Origin: an uncultured Myxococcales bacterium
GTDB lineage: Bacteria > Myxococcota_A > UBA9042 > CAIXZC01
Length of the DNA stretch: 64,000 nt
NCBI GenBank assembly: GCA_903895725.1
Contig: CAITUV010000021.1
Span: forward strand, 62,001-126,000
Direction of reading: 5' to 3'
Positions within the stretch are counted from its first letter, which is position 1. Every line of letters starts with the position of its first letter. The position numbers were made by a program, and so were the translations under genes. This document shows positions 25,486-35,360 of this stretch, one piece after another. The notes under the pieces are model-generated. The model was not told the origin of the DNA. It was given only the letters and a program-made list of their open reading frames with translations, and ran no database searches.

Positions 25486-28400
25486 CTACTTCGGGACGCA
25501 CACGTGGTGCGCCCAGTAGTCTCCGCACAGGCGGCCCTGCTCGAAGGTCTCGATGGAGGGCTGGCCGCACCAACTCCCGTTCCACTTGCAGTTGCACCCG
25601 CCGACCTGCCACGCTGTGCCGTGGTAGTAGTCGATCTGCTTGCCCGCCACGCACGGCTGGACCTTGGCGTACTCGTTCTGGTAGGGCATGCGCATGTTGA
25701 CGGGGCAGGACCAGTCGCCCGCTCCGTACTTCTGCCCCATGTACTGGCAGGTGATGCATCCCTCGTCGGTCTGGCCGTTGCAGTTGTCGTCCTTGCTGTT
25801 GCCGCACACTTCCTGCTTGGAGGGGTTGATGTTGGGGTTCCCGTCGTCGCAGTCGCCCGCCTGCGTCACCGTGTGCTGGCCGGACGATGCGCACAGGCAC
25901 TTCTTGTTGGCCTCCAGACCGTAGCCGTCCACGTCCGCATCAAGGTAGTAGTCCTTGCAGCCGACGGCATTCTCCTCGTCGGTCTGGCCGTCGCAGTCCT
26001 CGTCGCCGCCGCCGCACTCCTCGGGGATATTCTTCGCAATCTCGTTGACGCACTCCAGATCCACCCCGTTGGCAGCACACGTGAGCGTCCCCATCTCGCA
26101 CTTGTCGTTGTCGGTCCCGTCGCACTTCTTCCCCTTGTCCGGCCAGTCGTCGTCCACGACGCCGTTGCAGTTGTCGTCGATGTCGTTGCAGGTCTCCTTG
26201 GCCCCGAGGTGAAGCGCCGGATCGAGCGGCCCGCAATCCTCGATGTCGAGTGTGCCGTCACCGTCGTCGTCGGTGTCGCAGGCATCCCCCTCTCCGTCCT
26301 TGTCGAAGTCTTCCTGCTTCGAGTTGGCGGCGAGCGGGCAGTTGTCCAGGAAGTCCACCTTGCCGTCACCGTCATCGTCCAGGTCCATGCAGTCGGCCTG
26401 CTGGTCGCCGTCCGTGTCCGGGAAGCCCTCGTCCACCTTGAGGTCGCAGTCGTCGTCGACGCCGTTGCACAGCTCCGCCTTCACGAGATCCTCGCCGGAG
26501 CAGACGGTTCCCAGGCCGTCCGGCTTGCACTCCCAGGCGCCGTTCTTGCACGAGTCGATGTCATCACCGTCGCACGGCTTGCCGATGTCCGGGAAGTCCT
26601 CGTCCACCTTGTAGTCGCAATCGTCGTCCGAGCCGTTGCAGCTCTCCTTGGCCGCAGGGTTGCGCAGGGCGTCGTCGTCGTCGCAGTCTCCGCCCACCTT
26701 CACGACGAATTCCCCCAGGGCACCGCAGAGGCATGCCGATTTGGGGGTCCAGCCGTACCCGTCCCCGTCCCCGTCTGCGAACCAGGGCTGGCAGCCCGGG
26801 GTGCCGGCCGGGTCGCTCTTGCCGTCGCAATCGTCGTCGGTACCGTTGCACACCTCGGTCTTGCCCGGATTCACCTCCGGATTCACATCGTCGCAGTCAC
26901 CGGCCAGCAGCGCCTTGTACGCGTCCGACGGCGAGCAGACGCACTTCTTGTCGGTGGCCAGGCCCCATCCGTCGGAATCCGCATCTGCGAAGTAGCTGAC
27001 GCACCCGGGAATGAGCGGTGGGTCGACCGTCTCGTCGCAGTCGTCGTCCTTGCCGTTGCACACTTCGGCCGCTCCGGGGTTGGTCTTGGGATCCCCGTCA
27101 TTGCAGTCCCCGCCCTTGGTAGCGACGTACTTGCCAGCGGCGGCGCACAGGCACTTGTAGTCCTTCGGCAGGCCGAACCCGTCCATGTCCGCGTCGAGGT
27201 AGTAGGCGGCGCATCCCTGAGCAAAAGCCGGGTCGATGGCCCCATCGCAGTTGTCATCCTTGCCGTTGCACTTCTCGGCTCCCTGAGGGTTCACCAGGGC
27301 ATCGGCGTCGTCGCAGTCTCCGGGCTCGGTCGCCGTGTACTGGAGCTCCGGCCCGCAAAGGCACAGGGGGGCCTTGTTGGCGCCAAATCCGTCCGCGTCC
27401 GCGTCCGGATACCAGGATGCGCACCCTTCGGCACCGGTTTCGTCGACCTGGCCGTCGCAGTCATCGTCGGCCTGGTTGCAAACTTCCTTGGCTCCGTGGA
27501 ACACGGTGGCGTCCAGCTCCTCGCAGTCGAGTGCGTTGGGATCGCCGTCCCCGTCCGCATCCGGGTCGCACGGGTTCCCCAGCTGGTCCTTGTCCTGGTC
27601 CGACTGGTCCGCATTGGCCGACAGCGGGCAGTTGTCGGTACCGTCCTCGACACCGTCTCCATCATCGTCGGTGTCGCAGGCATCCCCTTGTCCATCCTCG
27701 TCCAGATCCTCCTGGAACGGGTTGAACTTCCCGACGCAGTTGTCCTTGGTGTCGGCCACGAAGTCGCCGTCGTCGTCCGGATCGCAGGCATCGCCGGTTC
27801 CGTCCGCGTCCTGGTCCTCCTGCTTGGGGTTCGGGGTCTTGGGGCAGTTGTCGTCGGCATCGACGGCACCGTCACCGTCGTAGTCCTCGTCCACGCAGTC
27901 GGCCTTGCCGTCGTTGTCCGCGTCGGGATACCCCTCGTCCACCTCGTCGTCGCAGTCCTGGTCCGTTCCGTCGCACAGCTCGGGCATGCCCGGGGCCACG
28001 TTGGAATCGAGCGGTGCACAATCGAGCTTGTCGGGGATGCCGTCACCGTCGTCATCCTCGTCCAGGCAATCGGCCAGCCCGTCCATGTCCGTGTCCGGGA
28101 ACGGGTCGTCCACCTTTCCGGAGCAGTCGTTGTCGATGCCGTCGCATGCCTCGGTCTCACCCGGACTCACCTTCTTGTCCAGAGGAGCGCAGTCCTCGCC
28201 GTCCGCGAACTGGTCGTTGTCATCATCCGGATCGCACTGGTCGCCTATGGTATCGAGGTCCCAGTCTTTCTGGTCCGGGTTGGCCACGTACGGGCAGTTG
28301 TCGTCGTTGTTCATCACACCGTCGCCGTCCGCGTCATCCGTCAGACAGTCCGCCTTGCCGTCGCCGTTCGTGTCGGGGAAGGTCTCGTCCACCAGGTTGT

Positions 28401-29370
28401 TGCAGTTGTTGTCCACGCCGTCGCACAGCTCGGGTCCGGGCGTCTTGGCGTCGCATGCCCACTTGCCGTCCTCGCATACCTCTTCGCCGAAGCACTTGCC
28501 GTTCTCGTTCTTCACCATGCACACGTCGGGAAGCACCTCCTCGTCGATGCTCCCGTCGCAGTCGTCATCCATCCCGTTGCACTCCTCCACCATGGGGACT
28601 TGCGCATCGCAGGCGGTCAGCCCCGAGGGCGAGCACTTGCGCGTCCCGTAGCAAACGCCGGCAGCGTTGGCCTCGAAGCACTCGGTGTAGGCCCCCTCGT
28701 CGATCCAGTCGGCCACGCACCCGCACTCGTTCCCTTCCCGCTTGCACTGGGAGTTGGGCTTTCCGAGAACGTCGGTCACCTCCTCGCACTGGTATCCGGC
28801 GGGGCACTCCGAAGACTCCAGGCACGGCTTGCCGCAGTAGGAGCCAGCCGCACCGTAGTCCACGCAGACATCCCCGAAGTCCACTCCGCCGACCAGGCAA
28901 TCCCCGTTCTTGGTACACGGCCTGCACAGGCTCGTCGACGGGGGCAGACAGAGGAAGATCAGGTCGGGCTTTGCCGGAGGATACTCCATGCACTCCCACC
29001 CGAGCGGGCACTCCTCAGTGCAGGTCTGCGTGCACTTCTTGCCGTCAGGCGTGTCGATGCACCACGGCTCCAGGCAATCCTCGGCGGCATCGCATGGCCA
29101 GCCGGCCTCACCGGGCACCACGCCGCCGGTATCGCCAAGATCGGCAAGCCCGTCGATCCCCCCGTCAGGCCACCACGCCTCCGGCACCACCTCCGGCCCC
29201 GTCTCGGGCCCCGGCACGTCCTCCGGAGCGCCCAGGTCCGCTCCGCCATCCACCATGGCATCCGGCACCGGCTCCGCCAGATCGATTTCAAGCTGCACCC
29301 CGCCGGTGCAGGCGACGACGAGCAGGGCGAATGCGACCAGCGCCAGACGAACGAGTCCAAGCCTCTTCAT
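25486..29370 (-). CDS. Giant lipoprotein with MopE metal-binding motifs and thrombospondin type 3 repeats
   Basis: 1294 residues. The signal peptide ends in the lipobox LVVAC, so the protein is lipid-anchored. A short acidic linker and a Cys-rich part (about 95-260) lead into about 13 MopE-type motifs of form E(V/L)CNGxDDDCDGxxD. TSP3 stretches with alternating Asp (DGDGVMNNDDNCPYVANPD and similar) lie between them. Both bind Ca2+ in known families, and MopE-like sites can bind copper. The last 75 residues are a Cys-rich cap (GGCNCKWNGSWCG) of unknown fold. A surface structural or adhesive role is likely but inferred. It has a clear promoter and may lead a three-gene operon. Confidence 0.9.
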   Translation of the reverse strand: MKRLGLVRLALVAFALLVVACTGGVQLEIDLAEPVPDAMVDGGADLGAPEDVPGPETGPEVVPEAWWPDGGIDGLADLGDTGGVVPGEAGWPCDAAEDCLEPWCIDTPDGKKCTQTCTEECPLGWECMEYPPAKPDLIFLCLPPSTSLCRPCTKNGDCLVGGVDFGDVCVDYGAAGSYCGKPCLESSECPAGYQCEEVTDVLGKPNSQCKREGNECGCVADWIDEGAYTECFEANAAGVCYGTRKCSPSGLTACDAQVPMVEECNGMDDDCDGSIDEEVLPDVCMVKNENGKCFGEEVCEDGKWACDAKTPGPELCDGVDNNCNNLVDETFPDTNGDGKADCLTDDADGDGVMNNDDNCPYVANPDQKDWDLDTIGDQCDPDDDNDQFADGEDCAPLDKKVSPGETEACDGIDNDCSGKVDDPFPDTDMDGLADCLDEDDDGDGIPDKLDCAPLDSNVAPGMPELCDGTDQDCDDEVDEGYPDADNDGKADCVDEDYDGDGAVDADDNCPKTPNPKQEDQDADGTGDACDPDDDGDFVADTKDNCVGKFNPFQEDLDEDGQGDACDTDDDGDGVEDGTDNCPLSANADQSDQDKDQLGNPCDPDADGDGDPNALDCEELDATVFHGAKEVCNQADDDCDGQVDETGAEGCASWYPDADADGFGANKAPLCLCGPELQYTATEPGDCDDADALVNPQGAEKCNGKDDNCDGAIDPAFAQGCAAYYLDADMDGFGLPKDYKCLCAAAGKYVATKGGDCNDGDPKTNPGAAEVCNGKDDDCDETVDPPLIPGCVSYFADADSDGWGLATDKKCVCSPSDAYKALLAGDCDDVNPEVNPGKTEVCNGTDDDCDGKSDPAGTPGCQPWFADGDGDGYGWTPKSACLCGALGEFVVKVGGDCDDDDALRNPAAKESCNGSDDDCDYKVDEDFPDIGKPCDGDDIDSCKNGAWECKPDGLGTVCSGEDLVKAELCNGVDDDCDLKVDEGFPDTDGDQQADCMDLDDDGDGKVDFLDNCPLAANSKQEDFDKDGEGDACDTDDDGDGTLDIEDCGPLDPALHLGAKETCNDIDDNCNGVVDDDWPDKGKKCDGTDNDKCEMGTLTCAANGVDLECVNEIAKNIPEECGGGDEDCDGQTDEENAVGCKDYYLDADVDGYGLEANKKCLCASSGQHTVTQAGDCDDGNPNINPSKQEVCGNSKDDNCNGQTDEGCITCQYMGQKYGAGDWSCPVNMRMPYQNEYAKVQPCVAGKQIDYYHGTAWQVGGCNCKWNGSWCGQPSIETFEQGRLCGDYWAHHVCVPK

Positions 29371-29394
29371 GCTGACCTCCTCAGGACGCTCGCT

Positions 29395-29423
29395 ATCGTA
29401 GCTTCACAGGAAGCCGGAATCAA
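29395..29423 (-). promoter_or_regulatory. Sigma70-like promoter for the giant MopE lipoprotein
   Basis: On the minus strand: TTGATT (29423-29418), 17-base spacer, TACGAT (29400-29395), 24 bases before the ATG; GAGGAGG lies in between. Confidence 0.55.
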
Positions 29424-29458
29424 GCCGCGCACTGGCCGCTACGGCCGATACCGGGGAA

Positions 29459-29715
29459 GAGGATGGGATAGGACGTATAGGACGTATAGGACGTATAGGA
29501 CGAATGGAAGACATGGGACGCGGTGCGGATCTAGGGGGTGGGTTTGACTGGCGGCCGATGGGGCTAGTCGGTTGCTCGTGCTAAACGGCCAATCCCGCGA
29601 TAGGGGCCGTTCTACCTCGGGGGCGGCGGCGGGTCCCATTTGTCCTATTCGTCCTATTTGTCCTATGCGTCCTATGTCTTTTCCCCGCCGCCGCCCCGCC
29701 GCCGCCGCCGCCGCC
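29459..29715. repeat. Dispersed repeat element, copy B
   Basis: GGATGGG is followed by 9-base units (ATAGGACGT x3, ATAGGACGA) to about 29520, a core matching copy A (CTAGGGGG, GACTGGCGGCC, GATGGGGCTAGTCGG, CCGCGATAGGGGCCGTTCT), GGGGGCGGCGGCGGG, the inverted array (GTCCTATTC type, 29636-29672), TCTTTTCC and CCG repeats. The right end abuts the stop codon of the DUF3160 gene. It fills most of the 345-base gap 29371-29715; the rest holds the promoter of the MopE gene. Confidence 0.85.
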
Positions 29716-32103
29716 TCACGGCTGGCGGTAGTGGGTGGTCCAGTCAGGCTGAGTGGGGGCGTCCTCGGTCGGACCGGCCAGGATCTCCCGCCACTTCTCG
29801 TCGGTCAGGCGGTCGTCCATGGGGTGCTTGAACTCGTAGTAGGACAGCACCGGGCCCGCACCCAGGCCGATGTTTCCGTTCGGGAGCCGGTACGCGGCCA
29901 CCAGCAGCTCCACGTAGCCGGTGCCTTCTTCCAGCACCTTCTCGCTGTTCTGGTCGGTGTGCACGTCCGCAATCAGCGTCGTCTTGACCCCCTGGTCCTC
30001 CACGCCGGCCACGACCTTGTCCAGCGTGTCGGCCAGCCCGTCGATGTACCAGACGTCCGCCTCCACGAGCGGCTCGCCGGAAAGCTCGACAATCACGATG
30101 TCGAGCATCCGCTGCAACGCGGTGGAGAGGCTCTGCAGCCGCTTCTTGGCAGCCTCGGGCAGCATCCCCATGTCGTAAAGCCCCTTGCGGGTCATCTCGT
30201 TGAGCGCAAGCAGGCTGGCGAAGAAGGCTGCGTTGGGCTCGACATAGCCGGTCACCGGCTCGGGAATCGATGTCTCGAACCCGGGGGTGTAGCTCTGCTT
30301 GGCATACAGAATCGTGTCATGCCGGAGCTGCGCCCACGAGGCCAGCGACGCGGTCAGCCAGCGATCGGTGTATGCCTGGGTCTGCATGAAGGTCTGGTTG
30401 CCCGGTCCGGCCGGCTCGAGCAGCGTCCGGATCGCATCGAGCCACCCCCAGTAGAGGTTGGCGTGCCACTGCTCCGGCGTCTGTGCGGCCAGGAAGTCCG
30501 ACATTTCAGCAAACGTCACGTCGAACTTGGTGTACTGGTCGTCTCCGTACTCGGAGAGCAGGTCGCGAGCCCGCTGCGAGCCCATCACGGCCATGACGTC
30601 CAGCCCCCTGGGGAAGCCCCGGATGATCCCCACGTCGGTCGGAACCGCCGTGAACACGGTTCCGTCCGCACCCTCCTTCAGCAACCCCGCACCGGGCGAC
30701 ACCAGCCGTCCCATCACGTACGAATCGGGAATGAACCGCTGTCCCATGAGCCGGAACCCTTTGCTCTTGTTGAGCAGCTTGTCCAGCATCTCGGGCGTCA
30801 CCTCCTCGCCCGGCTCCACGATGATCACCTGGCCGCCGGTGCCCCCGTAGATCTGCGGAGACCGCTTCTGCGCCAGGTCGGCCCGGATGTCGAACAGGTT
30901 GTCCGCTTCGGTCAGCTCGGCCAAAGCGGGGGAGCCGCCCAGCACCTTCGTTACCGTGTCCAGGTACTCGTAATAGGTCAGGTCGTCGGCCAGCCCCACG
31001 AAGAAGCTCGTTGCCTGGTAGATGCGCTCCCACCGGACCTTGGCCGTCTCCCCGCCGGCATCGATCCCTGCCAGGTCCAGGGAGAGCAGCAGGGCCTGCA
31101 CCGTCTGGGCATCGGCATCCGCAGGCGGGATGAGGGCGGGGCATTTGTCGAACTCGCATGCAGGCTCGCCCCCTTTCAGCAGCAGGGCCAGGCGGCCGTA
31201 CCACATCATCCCCTTGAAGTAGGCCTTGAGCTTCTCGCTCCTCGTGTAGTGGCCTCGGGGCACGTACTGGGAGTAGTCCTCCTTGTACAGGAACAGCGGG
31301 CTTGCCACGAACCCCTTGTGACCGTCGATGAGCTCGAGCTCCGCGGCCACCACGTCGGCCACGTAGCCGGGCACCTGGGTCGCGGGCTTGGTCGTGGCAT
31401 CATCGGCCACGACGAACGCTTCCCGGGCCACCCGCAGGAACGCCACGTTGCGGCGTGCGGCCTCCTTGAGCAACCCATCCGACTCTCCGTAGAGCTTCTC
31501 TGCGCCGGCCAGCAGCGCATCGGTCACCGCCACGATGTCCGCATAGAAGATCTCCTCCTCCAGCGTCATCAGGAGCTCGTCGAACTGGACGTGATACAGG
31601 TGCAGCCACGTGTCCACCGTGACAAAGAAAGGCACGTTCTGATCCTTGAGATCCCGGTATGGGGCGGCAATGTCGTCTTCATCGCCATAGGGAATCACCA
31701 CGAAGCCGTTGGCCAGCAGCTTGTCGGTCTTCCCTTCGAGGCCGAGGTTGCCCACGACGACCTCCCAGTTCGCCACGTCACCGGCCGCCAGCGGCAGGGT
31801 GTAAGGCTCGATCTTCGCCTCGGCCGTGTAAGGAAGCGGCGCGTAGTACTGCGCCATCTGCCCCTTCTCCTGGGACATGCTGCTCTCGGTCTGGAGCGGC
31901 TCGTCGGGCACGGCTGGCTGCGGGGCCTGTGAATCGAGGCCTGCAATGTCGTCGGCCGGCACGACGGCATCGTCCCCCGGCTGCACCGCGTCGGAACCCG
32001 GGCCGTTTCCGTCGGCCTCCCCGGTACCCCCGCCGCAACCGGCCGCCAGGACCATCCACAACACCCCGGAAAGCAGCGCCGACACCCCCTGCCGCTGTCT
32101 CAT
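29716..32103 (-). CDS. DUF3160 lipoprotein
   Basis: 795 residues from the ATG at 32103, chosen because the GGAGG site is 7 bases upstream; the ATG at 32109 would touch it. The signal ends LAAGC, a lipobox. After an acidic linker (about 25-85), FFVTVDTWLHLYHVQFDELLMTLEEE and the long helical region after it are typical of DUF3160, a family of exported proteins found in Myxococcota and some archaea, with no known activity. Its C-terminus (TTHYRQP) ends exactly at repeat copy B. It is transcribed from a promoter back-to-back with that of the hydrolase cluster. Confidence 0.85.
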   Translation of the reverse strand: MRQRQGVSALLSGVLWMVLAAGCGGGTGEADGNGPGSDAVQPGDDAVVPADDIAGLDSQAPQPAVPDEPLQTESSMSQEKGQMAQYYAPLPYTAEAKIEPYTLPLAAGDVANWEVVVGNLGLEGKTDKLLANGFVVIPYGDEDDIAAPYRDLKDQNVPFFVTVDTWLHLYHVQFDELLMTLEEEIFYADIVAVTDALLAGAEKLYGESDGLLKEAARRNVAFLRVAREAFVVADDATTKPATQVPGYVADVVAAELELIDGHKGFVASPLFLYKEDYSQYVPRGHYTRSEKLKAYFKGMMWYGRLALLLKGGEPACEFDKCPALIPPADADAQTVQALLLSLDLAGIDAGGETAKVRWERIYQATSFFVGLADDLTYYEYLDTVTKVLGGSPALAELTEADNLFDIRADLAQKRSPQIYGGTGGQVIIVEPGEEVTPEMLDKLLNKSKGFRLMGQRFIPDSYVMGRLVSPGAGLLKEGADGTVFTAVPTDVGIIRGFPRGLDVMAVMGSQRARDLLSEYGDDQYTKFDVTFAEMSDFLAAQTPEQWHANLYWGWLDAIRTLLEPAGPGNQTFMQTQAYTDRWLTASLASWAQLRHDTILYAKQSYTPGFETSIPEPVTGYVEPNAAFFASLLALNEMTRKGLYDMGMLPEAAKKRLQSLSTALQRMLDIVIVELSGEPLVEADVWYIDGLADTLDKVVAGVEDQGVKTTLIADVHTDQNSEKVLEEGTGYVELLVAAYRLPNGNIGLGAGPVLSYYEFKHPMDDRLTDEKWREILAGPTEDAPTQPDWTTHYRQP

Positions 32104-32136
32104 GTTCATCCCTCCTCGATTGCTTCCGCCACTGCC

Positions 32137-32164
32137 AGGATACTCCGTTCGCGTCCCGGTGCAA
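32137..32164 (-). promoter_or_regulatory. Sigma70-like promoter for the DUF3160 lipoprotein
   Basis: On the minus strand: TTGCAC (32164-32159), 16-base spacer, TATCCT (32142-32137). Confidence 0.5.
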
Positions 32165-32179
32165 CCCCCAACCCCGGCG

Positions 32180-32208
32180 TTGTCCCCTGACTGCGGAAAG
32201 TGTAAGCT
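32180..32208 (+). promoter_or_regulatory. Sigma70-like promoter for the exported hydrolase cluster
   Basis: TTGTCC (32180-32185), 17-base spacer, TAAGCT (32203-32208). Its -35 lies 15 bases from the -35 of the divergent promoter at 32137-32164, so one bound protein could affect both. Confidence 0.45.
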
Positions 32209-32236
32209 GGCTTCGCACAACGGGTGGAGGCGGCCC

Positions 32237-33367
32237 ATGAAGCTCAGAACGAACGGGGGGATCTCTTTGGCACTTCAAATTCTGGCGGGCCTGGGCCTGG
32301 CCCTCTGCCTCCCCGCCTGCCTCGAGAGCAACCCGCAGCCCATGCCGGCAACCGAGCTCAACGGCGGCGGCGGCATTCCCGATGCCACCGGCTCCAAAGG
32401 GCTCGATGCCATGGCCCCGGAAGACCGGCACGACGAGGCCGTCGACTATCGCCTTGAGATGCGCAGCCTCGTCCAGGAAATCGCCGGCTATGCACGCACG
32501 AGCAACCCGGGATTCGTCGTGATCCCGCAAAACGGCCTCGAGCTGCTCACGCTGGACGGCGCTCCCGACGGCCCGCTCGCCCAGGACTACGTCGATGCCA
32601 TCGACGGCTGCGGCCAGGAGGATCTCAACTTCGGTTACCCGGAGCTAGGGGACGTCACCCCGGCGGACATGCACGACCTGCTGACCGCATTCCTCGACCG
32701 CCTCGAAGAGGCTGGCCGCAATGCACTGGCCATCGACTACTGCGGCGACGACGGCCAGGCCGACGAGTCCATCTCCTTTGCCGACGAGCACGGCTTCATC
32801 GCCTTCCCTGCGGACCGCAGGGAGCTCGACGACATCCCCACCTACCCGCCCGAGCCGCCGGGGGCAAACGCGGAGGACGTCACCGAGCTGGCGCAAGCCC
32901 ACAATTTCCTCTACCTCATCAATCCGGGCGAGTTCGAATCCAAGCAGGAATTCCTCGATGCCGTCGCCTCGACCGACCACGACCTCCTCGTCGTCGACGC
33001 GTTCGTCTTCGACGACCCCCTGACCCAGGACGAGGTCGAAGGGCTCAAGACCAAGGCCAACGGCGGGCGACGACTCGTGATCTCTTACATGAGCATCGGC
33101 GAAGCCGAGGACTACCGCTTCTATTGGGATGCGCAATGGAAGGAATCGCCGCCCTCCTGGCTGGCAGCGGAAAACCCCGACTGGGAGGGCAACTACAAGG
33201 TCCGGTACTGGGACCCCGCCTGGCAGGCCATCCTGTTCGGCTCCCCGGACAGCTATCTCGATCGCATCCTGGCCGCCGGCTTCGACGGCGTCTATCTCGA
33301 CATCATCGACGCGTTCCAGTGGTTCGAGGATCGCAGGGAGAGAGCAACGGATGAAGCGGGTGACTGA
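32237..33367 (+). CDS. GH114-like (endo-alpha-1,4-polygalactosaminidase / TM1410-type) lipoprotein
   Basis: 376 residues from the ATG at 32237, with GGTGGAGG upstream. The lipobox is CLPAC. From about 205 the fold matches GH114/TM1410 TIM-barrel proteins: FLYLINPG, DLLVVDAFVFDDPLTQDEV, RRLVISYMSIGEAEDYRFYW, YKVRYWDPAWQAI and AAGFDGVYLDIIDAFQWF. Acidic residues in SIGEAED and YLDIID sit where catalytic acids are expected. Known members cut alpha-1,4-galactosamine polymers of fungal walls. The 3' end overlaps the next gene by 17 bases. Confidence 0.82.
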   Translation: MKLRTNGGISLALQILAGLGLALCLPACLESNPQPMPATELNGGGGIPDATGSKGLDAMAPEDRHDEAVDYRLEMRSLVQEIAGYARTSNPGFVVIPQNGLELLTLDGAPDGPLAQDYVDAIDGCGQEDLNFGYPELGDVTPADMHDLLTAFLDRLEEAGRNALAIDYCGDDGQADESISFADEHGFIAFPADRRELDDIPTYPPEPPGANAEDVTELAQAHNFLYLINPGEFESKQEFLDAVASTDHDLLVVDAFVFDDPLTQDEVEGLKTKANGGRRLVISYMSIGEAEDYRFYWDAQWKESPPSWLAAENPDWEGNYKVRYWDPAWQAILFGSPDSYLDRILAAGFDGVYLDIIDAFQWFEDRRERATDEAGD

Positions 33368-35360
33368 GGCCATCACTCCCCGGCAGCGTCTCGCCTCGAC
33401 GGTATGCTCGGCAGTTGCGGCCTGCCTGGTGCTGGCGATGTTCCTGGCGGCTTGCGGCGGTGAGTCGGGAAGCGTCGGCGATGCAACGGCCGAGACCTCC
33501 GTCGCCGATGTTCCCCGGACTCCGGACGATGTCGGTCGGACCGAGGAGCTGCACATCGATCGACCGGACGACCAGTCCGCCCCGCCTCCGGACGCTTCCC
33601 TCGCGGACGGAACCGATGCCACGCTCGCCGAGGACTTCGAGGGCATTCCGGAACCCATCGATCTTCCGGCGACTCCGGACCTGGCAGCGGCCGACCAGGC
33701 GCCGGAGCTCGGCGCTCCGGACGGGCCCCCTCCCTGCACTCCCGGCTGCCCTGCGAACCTCGATTGCGGGCCCTTCGTGGACGAGTGCGGCACGACTCAG
33801 GATTGCGGCAAGTGCAGCCCGCCCAAAGTGTGCGGCGGCGGCGGTGTGCCCAACCAGTGCGGCGTGCCCCAGCCACTTCCCTATCCGGCCAAGACCGCCT
33901 ACCAGGTCAAGGGGATACAGCCCGATCACTGGCCCGACAAGCAGGAGATCGCAGGCAACGGGACCGGCTCCGTGGCAATGAACCTGGTCTGGTACGGGTG
34001 GGAGCCTTCCGTCAAGCCGCCTCCGTGCGGCGACGGGGAACAGGAGTTCGACGGGCACTGCTTCGTCATCAGCGGAGGCGTCGACTCCGAGATCCGGGAG
34101 TACACCGAGAAAGGGGTCGTCGTGACCGCTGTGGTGTACGGCGTCCCGGAGTGGGCCCGGAAGAACGTGGCCTGCTCCCCCGTGGCACCCGGATTCGAAG
34201 GCTTCTGCAAACCGGACAATCCCTCGGACTACGCCCGCTTTGCCGGTATGCTGGCATTCCGATACAACGGTCTCAACGGCAACGGCCGCATCGCGGACTT
34301 CGTGATCCACAACGAAGTCAACTCCAATGACTGGTTCGACGTCGGTTGTGGACAGGGAGCTCCCTGTGACCCGAATTCCTGGATCCAGATCTATGCGGAC
34401 AACTACGCCGCTGCCTATGATGCCATCACGCTCCAGCAGCCTCACGCCAAGGTGCTCATGTCGTTCACCCACCATTTCGACACGACGTTCGACATGCCGT
34501 CGGCCGGAAGCCCGCTCCTGTCGGTCAAGACGTTCGTGTCGGCCCTGGCCCCCAAGCTCGGCGGCCGTGAGTGGCGGGTGGCCTACCATCCCTATCCCCC
34601 GGACCTGCTCAAGCCGCAGTTCGGCCCGGATGATCTTCCCCGGGTCACGTATGGCAACATCGGCGTCACCGTGGGCTGGCTCATGGCCGCATTCCCGGAC
34701 CACCCTCATGCCTGGGATGTGGAGCTGACCGAAAGCGGAGTGAACTCGCTGGGTCCCGGGTCCTCTCCGCAGGCGCAGGCCGACGGCGTCTGCAAGTCGC
34801 TCTACAACGTGGTGGGGACCCCGGGGATCTCCAACTACATCTACCATCGCATGAAGGACCACCCGGCCGAGACCGCAGGGGGACTTGGGCTCGGCATGGT
34901 GACCGAGTCCGGAGACTTCAAGCCGGCCTGGCCGGTATGGGCACTGGCCAATCGCATTGACCTCAATCCGCCCAAGCTCGCCTGCGGCTTCGAGAACCTC
35001 CCGTTCACGAAGCTCGTTCGCGGCTACAAAGCGGGACGGGGACACTGGGCCTCCACCCGAATCCTGCCGGATGGCATGGTGCCGGAACAGGCCTTCCGAC
35101 TGCACCGTGAGCCGCAGCCGAGCTCCATCCCGCTGTTCGAGTGCATGGTCGGGAACGACAGCTTCGTGTCCAAGGAACAGAGCTGCGAGGGACAACAGCC
35201 CATGGGGCCTCTCGGCTACATCTCCACACAGCCGTTCGACGGGGCCGTGGCCCTGTACCGTTGCTTCTCGAAGGCCGCCGGAGACCACATGATCTCGCCA
35301 GACCCGAATTGCGAATCTTACGAGACCGAGCACCTTCTCGGGTATGCACAGCCCTGGTAG
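33351..35360 (+). CDS. Lipoprotein with TIM-barrel hydrolase domain (DUF5722-like) and C-terminal DUF5648-like domain
   Basis: 669 residues. The ATG at 33351 is inside the end of the GH114-like gene, with GGGAGAG upstream. The lipobox is FLAAC. After an acidic linker comes a Cys-rich segment (about 125-180: CTPGCPANLDCGPFVDECG). The barrel shows IHNEVNSNDW with E322 and DVELTESGVN with E461, placed like the acid/base and nucleophile of clan GH-A glycosidases; HHFDTTFD and YHPYPPD line the site. The last 100 residues (ALYRCFSKAAGDHMIS, then LLGYAQ) look like a DUF5648 or lectin-type module. Substrate unknown; the family assignments are from memory of motifs. Confidence 0.75.
   Translation: MKRVTEAITPRQRLASTVCSAVAACLVLAMFLAACGGESGSVGDATAETSVADVPRTPDDVGRTEELHIDRPDDQSAPPPDASLADGTDATLAEDFEGIPEPIDLPATPDLAAADQAPELGAPDGPPPCTPGCPANLDCGPFVDECGTTQDCGKCSPPKVCGGGGVPNQCGVPQPLPYPAKTAYQVKGIQPDHWPDKQEIAGNGTGSVAMNLVWYGWEPSVKPPPCGDGEQEFDGHCFVISGGVDSEIREYTEKGVVVTAVVYGVPEWARKNVACSPVAPGFEGFCKPDNPSDYARFAGMLAFRYNGLNGNGRIADFVIHNEVNSNDWFDVGCGQGAPCDPNSWIQIYADNYAAAYDAITLQQPHAKVLMSFTHHFDTTFDMPSAGSPLLSVKTFVSALAPKLGGREWRVAYHPYPPDLLKPQFGPDDLPRVTYGNIGVTVGWLMAAFPDHPHAWDVELTESGVNSLGPGSSPQAQADGVCKSLYNVVGTPGISNYIYHRMKDHPAETAGGLGLGMVTESGDFKPAWPVWALANRIDLNPPKLACGFENLPFTKLVRGYKAGRGHWASTRILPDGMVPEQAFRLHREPQPSSIPLFECMVGNDSFVSKEQSCEGQQPMGPLGYISTQPFDGAVALYRCFSKAAGDHMISPDPNCESYETEHLLGYAQPW

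Noticed and set aside
25471..29547. 1358-codon open frame on the plus strand across the MopE gene
   Set aside because: It is the exact antisense of a repetitive Asp/Cys-coding gene; its Val/Ala/Arg-rich translation follows from the GTC/GCC-rich strand, and it has no domain or ribosome site.
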